This document shows positions 48,195 through 48,960 of a stretch of 48,960 bases of DNA, piece by piece (positions within the stretch are counted from its first letter, which is position 1; each line of letters starts with the position of its first letter). The position numbers and the translations under genes are program-made. The stretch is from Anaerolineales bacterium. Lineage in GTDB: Bacteria > Chloroflexota > Anaerolineae > Anaerolineales > Villigracilaceae. The DNA lies in the NCBI GenBank assembly GCA_017985935.1, contig JAGNWT010000019.1, positions 1 to 48,960 on the forward strand, in the 5' to 3' direction. The notes under the pieces were generated by a model. That model was not told where the DNA came from. It saw only the letters and a list, made by a program, of their open reading frames with translations, and made no database searches.

Positions 48195-48809
48195 ATGGCA
48201 CCGAAAAAAATAGTTCAATATTTCGCAGCACGCTTCGTGCTGAGCATGTTCTTGGCGTTTTCTCTTTTGGGCATGCTCGCCCCGCAGTACGCGCAGGCAA
48301 AAGCGGACTCAACCTCCATACCCGAATTAAGTATTTTTATTGAGCAGGTAAAAAATGGAGACGCGCACGCACTGAGAGGGATTTATGTCGCAAATGTGAT
48401 GGCCTACCCCATTGTGCCGCAGCCAAAAAATGATACCGGGTTCGTCTCTGAGAAGTCGAACGAAGTCACTCAATTTTCGTTAGCCTCCAGAAAAGGGAAC
48501 ATCGGTCTGCTGGCTCATAACACGCTCGCGGGCGAATCCTTCTTCAATGTGACCTACGGAAGCATTGTCACCCTCGTGTACGGAGACGGTTCCACTGAGT
48601 CCTTTGAGGTCGAGACCATCAGCATATATCAAGCCCTGCCGTACAACCGCTACAAGAATCTGCAGACCCAGGAAACCGTTTACGCCACCAACGTCTTCAA
48701 TAAAGCGTATGGCGGCGACTATCACGTGACACTTCAAACCTGTGTGGAGATGGCAGAGGATGAAGATTGGGGACGAATGTTCATCATCGCAAAACCGATC
48801 AAACACTAA
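48195..48809 (+). CDS. Secreted sortase-like protein under a c-di-GMP riboswitch
   Basis: A 204-residue exported protein. A signal peptide fills residues 1-35 (basic MAPKK, hydrophobic FVLSMFLAFSLLGML, cleavage after AQA). The mature part resembles a sortase fold with the three catalytic residues: H108 in GLLAHNTLAGESFF, C183 in VTLQTC and R194 in WGRMFIIA. TLxTC is the usual sortase cysteine motif. Sortases cleave a sorting signal and link proteins to the cell surface or into pili. Unlike most, this one lacks an obvious lasting membrane anchor unless the signal stays uncleaved. CAGGAG lies six bases before the ATG. The c-di-GMP riboswitch directly upstream ties its expression to the motile/attached switch. 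Its substrate is not in the window. Confidence 0.8.
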   Translation: MAPKKIVQYFAARFVLSMFLAFSLLGMLAPQYAQAKADSTSIPELSIFIEQVKNGDAHALRGIYVANVMAYPIVPQPKNDTGFVSEKSNEVTQFSLASRKGNIGLLAHNTLAGESFFNVTYGSIVTLVYGDGSTESFEVETISIYQALPYNRYKNLQTQETVYATNVFNKAYGGDYHVTLQTCVEMAEDEDWGRMFIIAKPIKH

Positions 48810-48824
48810 CCGACACATGACCAG

Positions 48825-48859
48825 CAGACGGGACTCATCCTCCCGTCTGTTTTGTTTTT
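48825..48859 (+). terminator. Intrinsic terminator of the sortase-like gene
   Basis: CAGACGGGA (48825-48833) pairs with TCCCGTCTG (48841-48849) around a seven-base loop and is followed by TTTTGTTTTT. Confidence 0.92.
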
Positions 48860-48909
48860 AAATGCGGCGCTGTTACAATGAAGCAAACATCCATTAAAAA
48901 GAGGTCCGC

Positions 48910-48960
48910 ATGAACGTATCCGATGCCATCCGCCTGAAACGCGCCGTAAGAAAATTCCAA
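48910..48960 (+). CDS. Nitroreductase family protein, N-terminal fragment (cut by window edge)
   Basis: Only 17 codons are in the window: MNVSDAIRLKRAVRKFQ. This is the usual opening of nitroreductase-family flavoproteins (xxVxxAIxxRRSVRxF), which bind FMN and reduce nitro compounds or other acceptors with NAD(P)H. The basic pair that contacts FMN phosphate (R/K-R) is present. AGAGG lies six bases before the ATG. TACAAT at 48874-48879 could be the -10 box. The call rests on the N-terminus only. Confidence 0.65.
   Translation, partial: MNVSDAIRLKRAVRKFQ

Noticed and set aside
1..48960. CRISPR arrays, tRNA/rRNA genes, insertion sequences, prophage
   Set aside because: None seen: no regular repeat-spacer pattern, cloverleaf, transposase, integrase or phage structural gene. 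The only regular repetition at scale is the PAS modules within coding sequence.

Overview
The window looks like chromosomal DNA of a free-living, at least partly anaerobic bacterium. My best guess is Chloroflexota, class Anaerolineae. That guess rests on the protein repertoire: an aldehyde:ferredoxin-oxidoreductase-family enzyme, a MoxR/DUF58/VWA operon, a serine/threonine kinase, and very long PAS/GAF hybrid kinases. It is an inference; no rRNA or tRNA gene is present to confirm it. I see no CRISPR array, IS element, prophage or integrase. The only broken gene is one cut by the right edge.

Left part (1-13.3 kb): short, mostly unrelated housekeeping units. These are a three-domain SRPBCC-PDZ-DinB protein, an MFS transporter divergent from a GNAT acetyltransferase, a nucleosidase/PncC pair, a membrane Ser/Thr kinase with an RskA-like outer domain, and a Yip1-type membrane protein. 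Then comes uvrC overlapping a single-domain response regulator, a 47-residue membrane peptide, and prfA. After prfA follow a ureohydrolase (speB-like) and the overlapping pair prmC-tsaC. PrmC methylates the prfA product, and TsaC acts with TsaD, encoded just across the convergent gap.

The 280-bp gap between tsaC and tsaD (13.32-13.60 kb) has no gene. It holds two tandem promoter-plus-hairpin units whose outer stems differ in sequence but keep perfect pairing. I regard this as the best candidate for an undescribed RNA element.

Middle part (13.6-26.4 kb, all on the minus strand): one probable operon from 19.05 to 13.6 kb carries a small membrane protein, selA, a zinc-ribbon membrane protein, an M24 peptidase, an AAA ATPase and tsaD. 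A second carries a membrane-anchored trypsin-like protease, a MoxR ATPase, a DUF58 protein and two VWA membrane proteins. A third unit is a lone, long AOR-family enzyme with a near-consensus promoter and a strong inverted repeat at its 5' end.

Right part (26.4-47.8 kb, all minus): one continuous signalling operon. In transcription order it is a membrane hybrid kinase with 8 PAS domains, a 2685-residue hybrid kinase with 15 PAS and 2 GAF domains, and a 1961-residue hybrid kinase with 8 PAS and 3 GAF domains. These are followed by a REC-HisKA_3 kinase, a NarL-type regulator and a REC-HD-GYP cyclic-di-GMP phosphodiesterase. Divergent from it (48.0-48.8 kb) is a cyclic-di-GMP-I (GEMM) riboswitch in front of a secreted sortase-like protein. 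The two sides together suggest a circuit in which the kinases set c-di-GMP through the HD-GYP enzyme and the riboswitch reads it out at the cell surface. The window ends in the first codons of a nitroreductase-like gene.

Several genes (the GNAT gene, the Ser/Thr kinase, uvrC and the membrane protein at 19047) have a -10 box 6-8 bases before the start codon and no Shine-Dalgarno. This points to leaderless transcripts as a recurring mode in this genome.
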